64,000 bases of DNA, taken from DAIQON01 sp036787835. GTDB lineage: Bacteria; Patescibacteriota; Saccharimonadia; Saccharimonadales; UBA4665. The stretch covers positions 62,001 through 126,000 of the forward strand of contig DAIQON010000001.1 in NCBI GenBank assembly GCA_036787835.1. Direction: 5' to 3'. Numbering within the stretch: position 1 is the stretch's first letter; the number at the start of each line of letters is the position of its first letter. Of this stretch, positions 15,401 to 24,609 are shown one piece after another. The notes beneath the pieces are model-generated. The model ran no database searches, was not told where the DNA came from, and saw only the letters and a list, made by a program, of their open reading frames with translations. The position numbers and the translations under genes were made by a program.

Positions 15401-16636
15401 TTAGCCGGCACCACTCCCGGAAATGGCCCCTGAGCCTGCCAAGCCATAAATTGGTAACAGTATGGCTACTACTACTATTATCGCCACTATGCCTAGCATA
15501 ACCATCATAATTGGCTCAATGACGGTAGAAATGTTCTTAATAATATTTTCTACCTCAGTCTCGTAATATTCAGCAGCCTTTGACATCATCGCTTCTACGG
15601 CACCCGACTTCTCGCCAATTTTGAGCATGTTCGGAACAAGCGGCAAGAAGTATGGATCGCCAGTTAGTGCATCTCCCAAGGAAGTACCTCCCTTTACTTT
15701 TTCGGCTGCTTTCATTATCGAATGCTGCACCTGGTAATTTGCTACTGTGTCAGCAGTTATCTGCAACACACTTAAAAGCGGTACTCCTGCCCCGATCAAG
15801 GAGGCAGATGTCCTACTAAAACGTGCCATGTATATTTTTTCAAATAACGACTTGAAGGGCGGCAAACTAATTTTCAGTGTATCAAGCCATTTTGTGCCCG
15901 ACTCAGTTCTAAGCCATCTTGCACCAAAGAAAATCCCAAGTACAAAGACGACTATAACTAACCACCAGAATTTGGTTATAAAATGTGCAATATCGATTAA
16001 CGCCCTAGTTTCAATTGGCAGGCTCGTACCAGGGAAGCTCGTATAAAGCATCTCTATCTGTGGAACGACCTTGATTATCATGAAAACAACGACTCCGATC
16101 ATAACAACCATCACAACCGCTGGATAAATTAATGCACCTCTAACTTTACTGATAATGTCGGCATCTTTTTCCTGTTGTATTGCTATTCGTTCAAGCTCTT
16201 TATCTAGCGTTCCAGAGGTTTCGCCCGCGGCAACTAAATTAACAAATATTCTATTAAACACGCGAGGATGCTTCTCTAGAGCGGTAGATAGAGTTTTACC
16301 GCTCTCTATATCTGTTATGATTTCGTTAATTATATAGCGAAAGTTTTTGTTGGTAGTTTGATCGGCAACACTTCTTAGGCTTTGAGACAAAGGCAACCCA
16401 GCATTTATTAGTGTGCTCAATTGTCTGGCGAACAGTACTTTGTCTTTTGTCTTTACTCTATTTAGAAAACCGCCTACACCGGACTGAGCCGCAGATTTCT
16501 CTGCTTTCAGGCTGATAGGAACCAAGCCGCTATCCTTTATCGACTTTATCGCATCCGACTCAGACTGGGCCTGAATTGAGGCCTTTACTTGCTTACCGGT
16601 ACTAGGATTCTTTGCTATGTAGTTATATGACAGCAT
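15401..16636 (-). CDS. pilC: Type IV pilus inner-membrane platform protein
   Basis: 411 aa, GspF/PilC family. The N-terminal motif Y-x-A-K-x-P-x-T-G-K is followed by two T2SSF domains (~60-190 and ~265-390), each with L-x-x-G-x-x-L motifs (I-N-A-G-L-P-L-S-Q-S-L; I-G-A-G-V-P-L-L-S-V-L). Three or so TM helices lie near 165-190, 215-235 and 370-395. It sits in the membrane and couples the PilB/PilT motors to pilin polymerisation. It starts 6 nt after pilT, the end of the pilM-to-pilC operon. Confidence 0.95.
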   Translation of the reverse strand: MLSYNYIAKNPSTGKQVKASIQAQSESDAIKSIKDSGLVPISLKAEKSAAQSGVGGFLNRVKTKDKVLFARQLSTLINAGLPLSQSLRSVADQTTNKNFRYIINEIITDIESGKTLSTALEKHPRVFNRIFVNLVAAGETSGTLDKELERIAIQQEKDADIISKVRGALIYPAVVMVVMIGVVVFMIIKVVPQIEMLYTSFPGTSLPIETRALIDIAHFITKFWWLVIVVFVLGIFFGARWLRTESGTKWLDTLKISLPPFKSLFEKIYMARFSRTSASLIGAGVPLLSVLQITADTVANYQVQHSIMKAAEKVKGGTSLGDALTGDPYFLPLVPNMLKIGEKSGAVEAMMSKAAEYYETEVENIIKNISTVIEPIMMVMLGIVAIIVVVAILLPIYGLAGSGAISGSGAG

Positions 16637-16642
16637 ATATTT

Positions 16643-17710
16643 CTAATCTCTCATTAACCTATCTAGTTCATCTACATCGACTGCGTATTCACGTGCAGTG
16701 TCATAGTTAATCGTTCCAGCCTTAATCAGCGAGACCAGTGTGTGGTCCATCGACTGCATGCCAAATTCCGCACCTGTCTGAATGACTGCTTCGAGCTGAT
16801 GGGTTTTTCCTTCACGGATAATATTTCTAACGGCCGGATTTGCGATTAATATTTCGGCGGCAGCCAGTCTACCCCCGCCCAGAACTGGTATTAGGCGCTG
16901 CGAACAAATAGCCATTAATATATTTGCCAACTGTGATCTAATTTGAGCTTGCTGATGTGGCGGAAAAACGTCGATCATTCTGTCAATGGACTGGCTGGCT
17001 GAGTTTGTGTGAAGGGTTGCAAAAACTAGGTGACCTGTTTCAGCAATTGTAATTGCACTAGCTATGGTTTCAAGATCACGCATTTCCCCTAGGAGTACTA
17101 CATCTGGATCTTCACGAAGAGCAGACCTTAGGGCTGCAGAGAATGAATAGGTATCGTAATGGACTTCTCTCTGTACAATAATTGATTTCTTAGATGTATG
17201 AGTATACTCAATTGGATCTTCTATGGTGATGATGTGCTTTGACTGCTCATAGTTGATCTTGTGTATCAATGCCGCAAGTGAAGTTGATTTACCGGAACCA
17301 GTTGGTCCAGTAATCAGCACTAAACCACGCGGGTACTCTGCGAACTTATTTACTATAGAAGGTAGCCCAAGTTGTTCTAGGGTCGGAATATCATTAGGAA
17401 TTAAACGGAGAGCTGCTGCTAAATTACCTCTTTCGTGAAAGGCATTTACCCTAAATCTACCTAAATCACCAAAAGCAAAGCTGAAGTCATACTCTTTATC
17501 CTTTAGAAGTATCTGTTTCTGTTCGTCATCGAGAATAGAAAATATTAAATATTCTACAGTTTCTTCATTTAATGGCACTGCACCACTAACTGGTACTAGT
17601 GCGCTGTCAACCCTTAGCATTGGTGGTAAGCCTACTTGTAAATGAAGGTCTGATGCCTTCTTTTTGATTACTTCTTCGAGAAGAATCTCTATTCTAGGTT
17701 TGCCGTCCAT
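16643..17710 (-). CDS. pilT: Pilus retraction ATPase
   Basis: 355 aa, standard PilT length. Signatures: A-S-D-L-H-L-Q near the N-terminus, Walker A G-P-T-G-S-G-K-S-T (~133-141), the Asp box I-T-I-E-D-P-I-E-Y, Walker B D-V-V-L-L-G-E-M-R-D and the His box T-G-H-L-V-F-A-T-L-H-T-N. A hexameric cytosolic ATPase that depolymerises the pilus and drives twitching. It lies between pilB and pilC. Confidence 0.95.
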   Translation of the reverse strand: MDGKPRIEILLEEVIKKKASDLHLQVGLPPMLRVDSALVPVSGAVPLNEETVEYLIFSILDDEQKQILLKDKEYDFSFAFGDLGRFRVNAFHERGNLAAALRLIPNDIPTLEQLGLPSIVNKFAEYPRGLVLITGPTGSGKSTSLAALIHKINYEQSKHIITIEDPIEYTHTSKKSIIVQREVHYDTYSFSAALRSALREDPDVVLLGEMRDLETIASAITIAETGHLVFATLHTNSASQSIDRMIDVFPPHQQAQIRSQLANILMAICSQRLIPVLGGGRLAAAEILIANPAVRNIIREGKTHQLEAVIQTGAEFGMQSMDHTLVSLIKAGTINYDTAREYAVDVDELDRLMRD

Positions 17711-17758
17711 ATCCCACCTTTTCTAATAGTTTCAATTTTATTTATCCTTACTTTGCAC

Positions 17759-19558
17759 TCAATCTATTTCCTCTGACGCCACTCGATTAATTTCTTGAAT
17801 GGTTGTTTGGCCGGTTAATGCTTTCAGATAACCATCTTCCCGCATCGTAATCATGCCTTCGCTTCGAGCCAACTCCTGTATTTTTGAAGAACTAGCTCGT
17901 TGAATAATAAGTTCTTGTATTGCAGTTGTTACTTCAAATGCTTCATAGATGCCTATTCTTCCCTTATAACCACTCGGTGCACGAGGACTATCAATTCCTC
18001 TGGTTAAAGTATAAGCATTTTGGTCACGAAGTGGCAAGTTGTTATAGCCTATATCCTCAAAAGCTTTTTTTACTGATTCGTCATCCTCAGGGAGCAAATG
18101 ACCTACTGCTTCTTTAATTGCAGCCGTCTCAATAGAGTTAGATTGATAATCTTCGTGATCTTCATCAATTTTCCTAACCAGCCTCTGGCCAATGACTGTC
18201 TTGATGGTGCTAGCTATTAAGAATGGCTCAATGCCCATATCCAGTAAACGAGGCAAAATACCGGCTGCAGAGTTGGTATGAAGAGTACTAAAGACTAAGT
18301 GACCTGTAAGAGCAGCCTGAACAGCTAATTCTGCGGTCTCCTTATCTCTGATCTCCCCGACCATAACAACATCTGGATCCTGTCGAAGAATTGACCGTAA
18401 CCCAGCTGAGAATGTTAGGCCAACATCTGGGTTAACCTGGATCTGGTTGATACCGTCCATTTTATACTCAACAGGGTCTTCCATGGTCACAATATTAACC
18501 ATGTCACTCTTTATTTCTTGGAGTAATGCATATAGCGACGTAGACTTACCGGAACCAGTTGGGCCCGAAGTCAGTACCATGCCGCTACTAGCTGATATAC
18601 CCTTTCTTACAGCTCTTAAGGTCCTGCCCTGATAGCCCATATCCTCAAGCAGAAGTTTCGTTCCAGTTTTATCAAGCAGTCTGATAACTATCTGCTCACC
18701 CCATACAACGGGAGAGATAGAAATACGTAAATCAATTTTTTTCCCATTAGAGTTTATGCTGAATTCACCGTCTTGCGGGACTCTGTGTTCATCTATTTTT
18801 AAATTGGAGAGTATCTTTACCCTAGATACGAAAGCCGGCTCAATCGACTTTGGTAAACGCATTATTTCCCTTAAAACCCCGTCAATCCGGCATCTGATCT
18901 TAAGCTCGGTTTCTGATGGTTCAACATGGACATCACTAGCTCTGTTGGTTGCTGCGTAGTCGAGTATAGTAGTTAAGGCTTTGCTAATTGGAGAGTCTTG
19001 GACGGAAGTCTCTATGTCTTTCTTTTCTTGGGCTGCATCACTCTTACCCTTCTTATCTGAAGCTTTTTCGTTAGGATCATCGTTTGAAAATTGATCGACC
19101 TCAGCATCATCAATTTTTATCTTGTACTGCTTCAGTACATTCCTAATGCCTTCCTCGCTAGCAGCATAGACTTTTAAGGGTCTACCGATTTTATTAGACA
19201 AAAAATCGACGGCTTGAACATTATCGGCATCAAGCATTGCAACGATAAGTCTATGCTGCATTTCACCAAGTGGTACAGCCATGTAATGTTCAGCAAGATC
19301 TCTAGGCAGTAACTCTAGTGCAGACTGCTCTACATAAGCATCTTTTAGATTGACGTAGGGCAAATTATTGGCATGAGCAATATATTTTGCTAACTGCTCC
19401 TCGTTTATATACTTGTCTCTAACTAGTACTGTTACGATTGAAACCTTGTCAGTAGTTGATTTACCCTTTGCTTCATCAAGTTGATCTTGGGTAATTATAT
19501 TGTCTTTAATTAGACTATCTTGTACTAGCTGTTGGGTTTTTTCTGATAGCACACTCAT
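17759..19558 (-). CDS. pilB: Pilus assembly ATPase
   Basis: 599 aa. An N-terminal MshEN/GspE_N region (~30-150) is followed by the motor domain with Walker A G-P-T-G-S-G-K-S-T, V-T-M-E-D-P-V-E-Y, Walker B D-V-V-M-V-G-E-I-R-D and T-G-H-L-V-F-S-T-L-H-T-N. PilB/GspE proteins usually carry a C-x2-C ... C-x2-C zinc module ahead of the G-Y-K-G-R-x-G-I-Y-E motif. Here that stretch has no cysteine and is replaced by an acidic segment. It powers pilus extension. Same operon as pilM-N-O. Confidence 0.95.
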   Translation of the reverse strand: MSVLSEKTQQLVQDSLIKDNIITQDQLDEAKGKSTTDKVSIVTVLVRDKYINEEQLAKYIAHANNLPYVNLKDAYVEQSALELLPRDLAEHYMAVPLGEMQHRLIVAMLDADNVQAVDFLSNKIGRPLKVYAASEEGIRNVLKQYKIKIDDAEVDQFSNDDPNEKASDKKGKSDAAQEKKDIETSVQDSPISKALTTILDYAATNRASDVHVEPSETELKIRCRIDGVLREIMRLPKSIEPAFVSRVKILSNLKIDEHRVPQDGEFSINSNGKKIDLRISISPVVWGEQIVIRLLDKTGTKLLLEDMGYQGRTLRAVRKGISASSGMVLTSGPTGSGKSTSLYALLQEIKSDMVNIVTMEDPVEYKMDGINQIQVNPDVGLTFSAGLRSILRQDPDVVMVGEIRDKETAELAVQAALTGHLVFSTLHTNSAAGILPRLLDMGIEPFLIASTIKTVIGQRLVRKIDEDHEDYQSNSIETAAIKEAVGHLLPEDDESVKKAFEDIGYNNLPLRDQNAYTLTRGIDSPRAPSGYKGRIGIYEAFEVTTAIQELIIQRASSSKIQELARSEGMITMREDGYLKALTGQTTIQEINRVASEEID

Positions 19559-19582
19559 AAGGCTTATTTACCGCCTTCTGGA

Positions 19583-19834
19583 TTAATTGCCGGCGCCATT
19601 AAAAGGTTGCTGATTATTACCTGGTCCAATATTAATAATTTGAGTAGGATCGATAGATTGTTGATTAAAATATTGACTATTAGTGGCCGGGAATGAAGTA
19701 GATATTGCAGGGACAACATCAACTTGTTGGCTTAAATTATTAGGCGATGAAAATATTAGTTTTGATACTATTATTGATGCAAATACACTAATAAACACAG
19801 TTACAATCAGTAAGATGTAGTCATTTTGTTTCAT
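19583..19834 (-). CDS. Small membrane protein of the pilus operon
   Basis: 83 aa with a single N-terminal TM helix (~6-28) and an Asn/Gln/Pro-rich tail, probably outside the membrane. It sits between pilO and pilB with 1-bp spacing to pilO, where other bacteria have pilP. It shows no lipobox and no recognisable PilP domain. A pilus-associated role is inferred only from the operon. Confidence 0.65.
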   Translation of the reverse strand: MKQNDYILLIVTVFISVFASIIVSKLIFSSPNNLSQQVDVVPAISTSFPATNSQYFNQQSIDPTQIINIGPGNNQQPFNGAGN

Positions 19835-20557
19835 TTAATTTACCACCTTCGAGGTTATCTTGAACGACGTTGCTGGCAGGTAGAAAGTTTGAGCACTGGC
19901 ACTAAAATTAAGATCTGATTGATTTCCTGAGATACTTATAGTTTGAAATTGGAAAGGCCTGATTGAATGCTGGAATGTAGTTAATAAATTCTGAACATTT
20001 TGATAAGGGCCATCAACTGAGATGCTAAACGGCATAGCTACTGCCCCACCAACGTTGGTAGCGGTCGGTGTGCCGGTTGTGGCAGTAACAGTAGTAGGAG
20101 TAGTCGAGCTAGATCCTGATGGACTGATGCTAGCTTCTTGGTCTGAACCACCAATACCACCAATGTTGACGCCTTTATTCGAAAGCAGGCCTTGTAAGCT
20201 TGTTGTAAGAGCTGGGTAGTCATACACACTGGGTAGTGCATCTAAGACAATTTTTGCGTTATTGCCGTTATTTGGTCCGCTACCTGCTACAGAACTGCCA
20301 AGTATATTCGGGTCCTTGCCATTAAAATTCTGGTAGGATGTAATCAGTTGTTTACTAGTATTTATGTCGGCCTTTAACTGGGTTAGTGCTGCTGATTTTG
20401 CGGTAATCACCCTATTTTGATAAGCCAAAAGTGTTAGTAGGCTGTGACCTGCGATTATTACAAATATGGTAATAAATGCTGAAATAGACACTACTATAAG
20501 CATCGTTCGTGTAGCTTTGTCGATTTGAATTCGTTTTATTGATGGAGTGTTAGCCAT
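19835..20557 (-). CDS. pilO: PilO-like pilus alignment protein
   Basis: 240 aa. A basic N-terminus, a TM helix (~20-45), a coiled-coil segment (~48-75, A-K-S-A-A-L-T-Q-L-K-A-D-I-N) and a periplasm-side-type alpha/beta domain ending in F-P-F-Q-F-Q-T-like strands. The size, topology and place after PilN match PilO, which forms a heterodimer with PilN. The sequence is otherwise divergent and contains a Ser/Thr-rich linker (~135-165). Confidence 0.75.
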   Translation of the reverse strand: MANTPSIKRIQIDKATRTMLIVVSISAFITIFVIIAGHSLLTLLAYQNRVITAKSAALTQLKADINTSKQLITSYQNFNGKDPNILGSSVAGSGPNNGNNAKIVLDALPSVYDYPALTTSLQGLLSNKGVNIGGIGGSDQEASISPSGSSSTTPTTVTATTGTPTATNVGGAVAMPFSISVDGPYQNVQNLLTTFQHSIRPFQFQTISISGNQSDLNFSASAQTFYLPATSFKITSKVVN

Positions 20558-20566
20558 AGTTATCCT

Positions 20567-21256
20567 TTAGTTTTTCTTCACGGTTGTATCTGCTTTAAAA
20601 AGATCATTCGGTTGACTGGTAACTGAGCGAGTTGTTGTAAGCTGAGGAACTACCAAGGTCACATTCGAGGTACTGGAGAATAGTTTAGGGTCAAAATTAA
20701 AACTTATTGAGTAATGCGCAGGATCGGCAGACGCTGCTGAAGAGTAGCTAAATGAAGTTAAAACAACTGTTGAAAAGGCAGGTGTTCCGGTAGTGCTCCC
20801 GTCGCTATAAGTACTAAATTTCAATGTGTCAACAAACTGGTTCACAGTAGCTAGGCTATCCGCACTGCCCGACACTGTCATACTATTATTAGTAAAATCT
20901 ACGCTAAGACTAGAAATAGTAGCCTTAGATGGAGTAACTTGCGATAAATAACCAAATAGTTTTGATGGAACTGGAGTGCTAGCTTCAACTGCTGGTAGTG
21001 TTTGAAGTTGCTTTTGGATAGTTAGTATTTTATCTAGGTTAGTATTGCCCTGGATCTGACTTTCTGACGAGGTTATGTCGGCAGTAAGACTGCTTAATCT
21101 AGCTTTTTGGGCCACATCTACAAATAGAAGTAGTAGAACAAACAAACCTAGTGCGGCAGCACCGATAATTATCGAGACACTAACAACTAGCCTCTTAAGC
21201 CGACGGGCTTTAAGGTATTCTAGCTTTACGTCTGGTAAAAGATTAAACTCAATCAT
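20567..21256 (-). CDS. pilN: PilN-like pilus assembly protein
   Basis: 229 aa from the ATG ending at 21256, chosen because GGAGAG lies 5 nt upstream and the product then begins M-I-E-F-N-L-L-P-D, the PilN motif (I-N-L-L-P) that docks into PilM. A longer start 5 codons upstream is possible. A TM helix at ~25-47, a coiled coil (~55-85) and a ferredoxin-like domain follow. It overlaps the end of pilM by 8 nt. Confidence 0.85.
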   Translation of the reverse strand: MIEFNLLPDVKLEYLKARRLKRLVVSVSIIIGAAALGLFVLLLLFVDVAQKARLSSLTADITSSESQIQGNTNLDKILTIQKQLQTLPAVEASTPVPSKLFGYLSQVTPSKATISSLSVDFTNNSMTVSGSADSLATVNQFVDTLKFSTYSDGSTTGTPAFSTVVLTSFSYSSAASADPAHYSISFNFDPKLFSSTSNVTLVVPQLTTTRSVTSQPNDLFKADTTVKKN

Positions 21257-22292
21257 TCTTTCTCTCCGCAAGACCAGCAGCTACTGCAAAGTGGTTTGAT
21301 ACCGCTAATAATTCACTCTGCCTAGAAGGGTCATAGGTTACATTGCGCCACGAATTGCCTATCTCAATATTTAGACCAAACTTATTGGCCAAATAAACCG
21401 GGAAGTCCGGTAGGGCTGAGGCGCCGCCACTGACTATAATTCGATCTATCTTAGTGTCAGCATATCTAGTGGTAAAGAATTTAATCGATTTTTCGATTTC
21501 TGAAACTATAACATCTACAGTGCTGATAATTGCATCGTGTACTTGTCCCTCTAGTTTGTCTTTGCCTAGTCCAAACTTAAAAGTGAGTTGTTCCGCCTGT
21601 TTCTCGTCAATATTGAGATTCTGTGCGGCCGCCCTAACAATAGTACTATTACCTGAAGTTATTGACCTAGTTAGTCTGGGCATTTCGTTCATCACAATAA
21701 CAAGATCAGTGTTCTTGTCGCCAATATCAATAATAACCTGAGCAGTTTGCGTACCTGGTGCTACCAACGCCCTACATAATGCCATAGTGTCGGGTTCAAA
21801 GGCGATAACGTTCAAACCAATTCCCTCTAAAACATCGAGTAGCTTTTCAACATATGAGCTGTTGACGCTGGACAATAGTACTTCCATCTTGGTCTTATCG
21901 ACTGGAGAGTCCCCCATAAGAGCCCAATCAATCTTAGATTCCTCTACGGAAGTAGGGATTAAGGAGTCTATTTGGAAATGTATTGATTTAGCTAGCTCGG
22001 CCTTAGATAAACGATCAATATCAGCAACAGTAGTAAATACTCGATTCGAAGGTATCCCGACTGCTACATTTTTTGAGGTTACTTGAGACTTGGCTACCAG
22101 ATCAGCAATTATACTTCCAAGCTTTTGTTGATCAGCCTTTGAGTCACTTTGTGAAACTTTGGCATCAATTGGTACGTAAGCATATCTGACTAATGACTTA
22201 CTAGTAGTAGTGCCTTTTAGTTGCACCAGCCTAATAGCCGTAGTTCCGATGTCTAGGCCAAAAAAATCAGTAATCCCACTCAAGACGTTCAT
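21249..22292 (-). CDS. pilM: PilM actin-like pilus assembly ATPase
   Basis: 347 aa. Actin/FtsA-like signatures: F-F-G-L-D-I-G-T-T-A-I-R-L-V (phosphate 1), V-I-I-D-I-G-D-K-N-T-D-L (phosphate 2) and R-I-I-V-S-G-G-A-S-A-L-P (adenosine). It is a cytosolic platform that binds the PilN tail. First gene of the pilM-N-O-x-B-T-C operon. It ends with TGA, which shows that TGA is a working stop in this genome. The start lies 9 nt from TATAAT, so it is probably leaderless. Confidence 0.93.
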   Translation of the reverse strand: MNVLSGITDFFGLDIGTTAIRLVQLKGTTTSKSLVRYAYVPIDAKVSQSDSKADQQKLGSIIADLVAKSQVTSKNVAVGIPSNRVFTTVADIDRLSKAELAKSIHFQIDSLIPTSVEESKIDWALMGDSPVDKTKMEVLLSSVNSSYVEKLLDVLEGIGLNVIAFEPDTMALCRALVAPGTQTAQVIIDIGDKNTDLVIVMNEMPRLTRSITSGNSTIVRAAAQNLNIDEKQAEQLTFKFGLGKDKLEGQVHDAIISTVDVIVSEIEKSIKFFTTRYADTKIDRIIVSGGASALPDFPVYLANKFGLNIEIGNSWRNVTYDPSRQSELLAVSNHFAVAAGLAERKND

Positions 22293-22301
22293 ATTGTCTT
22301 G

Positions 22302-22307
22302 ATTATA
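22302..22307 (-). promoter_or_regulatory. Extended -10 promoter of the pilM operon
   Basis: The minus strand reads GCTTATGCTATAATC, with an extended TGC-TATAAT and no clear -35. It shares this core with the minor pilin operon promoter at 13784-13789. Confidence 0.65.
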
Positions 22308-22424
22308 GCATAAGCACTGATCAATAAAACTATATTTTATTTGGACTTTTCCCTCTTAAAATCATACGTATTGGTTAGTCGCTATTTATTGTGAATTAAA
22401 TAATTAAGTTTTTTACTACAAGTT

Positions 22425-22721
22425 TTGGTATATCCTATAAGAGTGTTTATAAAGACAAACAAAAAACAAAGAAGAGAAATACTTGCCGTTGCATACATCG
22501 TCGCTGTAATTCAGCCATTAATGGTTTTACCGCAAATAATAGAAATATTTAGTCATCATTCGGCACACGATGTATCACTGACTACTTGGATAATGTTGCT
22601 CATTTTTAATATCTCAAACTTCATCTATGCTCTAGTTTTCAATATCAAGCCAATCATTATTAATAATGCCATCTGGATAGTCGTAGAGATCATACTGGTT
22701 ATTGGCATTCTTATTTATTAA
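22425..22721 (+). CDS. SemiSWEET/PQ-loop-like small membrane protein
   Basis: 98 aa with three hydrophobic helices (~20-36, 52-70, 76-97). The P-Q pair in L-M-V-L-P-Q-I-I-E-I, then H-D-V-S-L-T-T-W-I-M-L-L-I-F-N-I-S and an N near the end of helix 3, match the PQ-loop/SemiSWEET pattern of bacterial sugar transporters that dimerise. The start is uncertain: TTG 22425 or GTG 22443, neither with a good ribosome-binding site. Sugar transport is inferred from family resemblance. Confidence 0.7.
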   Translation: MVYPIRVFIKTNKKQRREILAVAYIVAVIQPLMVLPQIIEIFSHHSAHDVSLTTWIMLLIFNISNFIYALVFNIKPIIINNAIWIVVEIILVIGILIY

Positions 22722-22762
22722 AAGCCCGACCTTAAGGGGTATATATACGAGAGAATACTCTA

Positions 22763-22911
22763 ATGAGTAATCTTAGTCGCGGTATTGTTACGAAATAAAC
22801 CAACCTTTTGAGTTCACTTTTAAGCTACCTGAGCCAAACGACAAACGAACTAGAGGTTATACGCCTGAATCCATTAAAGAATTACAAGATACAATAGGTG
22901 GCGAGTGGTAA
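22763..22911 (+). pseudogene. Frameshifted small gene, D-K-R-T-R-G-Y-T-P ... G-G-E-W family, copy 1
   Basis: ATG 22763 gives M-S-N-L-S-R-G-I-V-T-K and a TAA. In the -1 frame the region reads Q-P-F-E-F-T-F-K-L-P-E-P-N, D-K-R-T-R-G-Y-T-P and K-E-L-Q-D-T-I-G-G-E-W before TAA. Copy 2 at 24610 has the same two parts with the same frame relation. Either an old frameshift was duplicated or the two frames are joined by recoding. Function unknown. Confidence 0.5.
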
Positions 22912-22921
22912 TTTCATGCTC

Positions 22922-24499
22922 TTAGGATCCTGTGATCGCTACTTCACCTAGTGAATGTGCCTCGTGCGTTTTTATAGCCTCTTCAAGCGCATTATTAAAT
23001 CGTCCAATGACTTGGCGTTTTAGTTCCGGTTTTTTAAACTGGACTTGTTCTGCCGATTTTCTTGAAGGTTCATCCATGCTAAAGGCAGTAACGCGGCTGA
23101 CAGTGCCTTCGGAAAGCGTACTACCCATTCTCAGTCTCTCGCCAGGAATAGCCACCACACCCGCTAAAGCTTCTGACTTTATAGGCTGCTTCTCGACGCC
23201 GTTTTTTACCGCTTTAGTGGAAGTTATGTCAAAAGTTTGTAGCTTGCCACCAACTTTATCACCACTTGTTTTTTGAACATGTACCATTTCCCCATTATCG
23301 AATTCAATAATTACGTCATTAAACTTTCCACCCATATCCGTTGCAAGCTGCATGCCAGTTGACCAATTGGCTCGATCATCAGGAACTTCTTCGTATTGCC
23401 CCCTTATTTGTCCATCAAAACTGAAGATATTAGGATATTCGGCACCAAGATATTCCTCACCAGCGCCGTTAACAACTACTATTTTATTCTGAGTGGCATC
23501 CCATCGTGCCTCAGTTTTAGCAATTACTAAAGCTTCTTGGCGATCTTCCGTCGACAGCCCATCCGGGTCAGTGGCTAGACGTTGTATAAGTGCATCTAAC
23601 TCCCTTTTGGGACCTAGGTAAGCTTCTTGCTGTATTTCGTCTGTTTCTACAGTACGATTTATGTCGAGAGGGACCTCTTGTGAGCCTTCACCAAACCCAG
23701 GACGCCTTCCTTCTATTGGAATGCTGTAATGACCAAACATCGGTTGACCATCCGGACCTAGCTCTCGTGCTAACGTGCCAGTACTGTACCCCAAAGACTC
23801 GGCAACAGCTCTATAAAATGGTACGCTCCCTCTTTCAATGAGTTGGAGAGGCATGTGAATTTTGCCTGATTCTGCATTCTTAAGTATTTCTTCAATAGTT
23901 TCAGATAGTTTAGTTTCGCTACCCGTTAATACTTCATTAAGCTTTTGAAAATTCCCTGCCTGTAAGCTGTCTATAACGTCTGCAGGGATTATGGCTCCCA
24001 ACTGATCAACACCATCAGAATGTTCTGGATATTCTCCATCCACAAATCTAACAGTCCCTTCAGGCTCAACTTTTGGTCTTACAAATCTAATTTTGAGTTT
24101 GCCATCTTCGATTCGTGGCCCACCAGGGACAACATAACCAAGTGACTTTGCTAGACGTAACTGCTGAGCAACTCTCAGTGCTGTTGTATCATCAATATCT
24201 TCGGGGGTATTGACTCCTTGGGTGTCGAATTCTAGGTCACCTACCCCAGAAGTATGCTCTACGCCGTCGGCGGCCCTCGCAAAATCTCGTACATTGTCCA
24301 CTGGATTAAAGGGTAGAGTGCCTTCGTATGCAGCTTTAAGTACCTGACCGTACAATTGATTATCGGCTGCAGTAATACCATATATGCTAGTTAGCTCATC
24401 AACCGAACGAGTTTCTGGGGATCTGCCCATTCTCTCATACATCTGCTGCAAGGCAGGAGATACCGTCATAGTAGTAGATTGAGATTGTTCGTGGGTCAT
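22922..24499 (-). CDS. Large acidic unknown protein of island B, M-T-H-E-Q N-terminus
   Basis: 525 aa, soluble by appearance, with no signal peptide or TM helix. Helical N-terminal part (~10-75) and a mixed middle with V-D-G-E-Y-P-E-H-S-D-G-V-D-Q-L-G. A beta-rich C-terminal part (~370-490) has W-S-T-G-M-Q-L-A-T-D-M-G-G-K-F. It has no recognised motif. Its promoter and M-x-x-E N-terminus resemble the unknown genes of island A, so it probably belongs to the same family of co-regulated proteins. Two copies of a frameshifted G-G-E-W gene flank it on the opposite strand. Confidence 0.7.
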   Translation of the reverse strand: MTHEQSQSTTMTVSPALQQMYERMGRSPETRSVDELTSIYGITAADNQLYGQVLKAAYEGTLPFNPVDNVRDFARAADGVEHTSGVGDLEFDTQGVNTPEDIDDTTALRVAQQLRLAKSLGYVVPGGPRIEDGKLKIRFVRPKVEPEGTVRFVDGEYPEHSDGVDQLGAIIPADVIDSLQAGNFQKLNEVLTGSETKLSETIEEILKNAESGKIHMPLQLIERGSVPFYRAVAESLGYSTGTLARELGPDGQPMFGHYSIPIEGRRPGFGEGSQEVPLDINRTVETDEIQQEAYLGPKRELDALIQRLATDPDGLSTEDRQEALVIAKTEARWDATQNKIVVVNGAGEEYLGAEYPNIFSFDGQIRGQYEEVPDDRANWSTGMQLATDMGGKFNDVIIEFDNGEMVHVQKTSGDKVGGKLQTFDITSTKAVKNGVEKQPIKSEALAGVVAIPGERLRMGSTLSEGTVSRVTAFSMDEPSRKSAEQVQFKKPELKRQVIGRFNNALEEAIKTHEAHSLGEVAITGS

Positions 24500-24536
24500 T
24501 TTGTTTACATATTTTGATTGTTATTCTTGCCTATAT

Positions 24537-24565
24537 ACATTAGCATAATATTGCTCTTTTGTCGA
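24537..24565 (-). promoter_or_regulatory. Promoter of the 525-aa gene
   Basis: On the minus strand: TCGACA, 17-nt spacer ending ATTATGC (extended -10), TAATGT. Weaker hexamers than the island A set but the same layout and the same TATGCTA core. Confidence 0.6.
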
Positions 24566-24609
24566 GTATATAGTTCCGCCTCTGACTCACATCTGTTACA
24601 ATTTAATAT

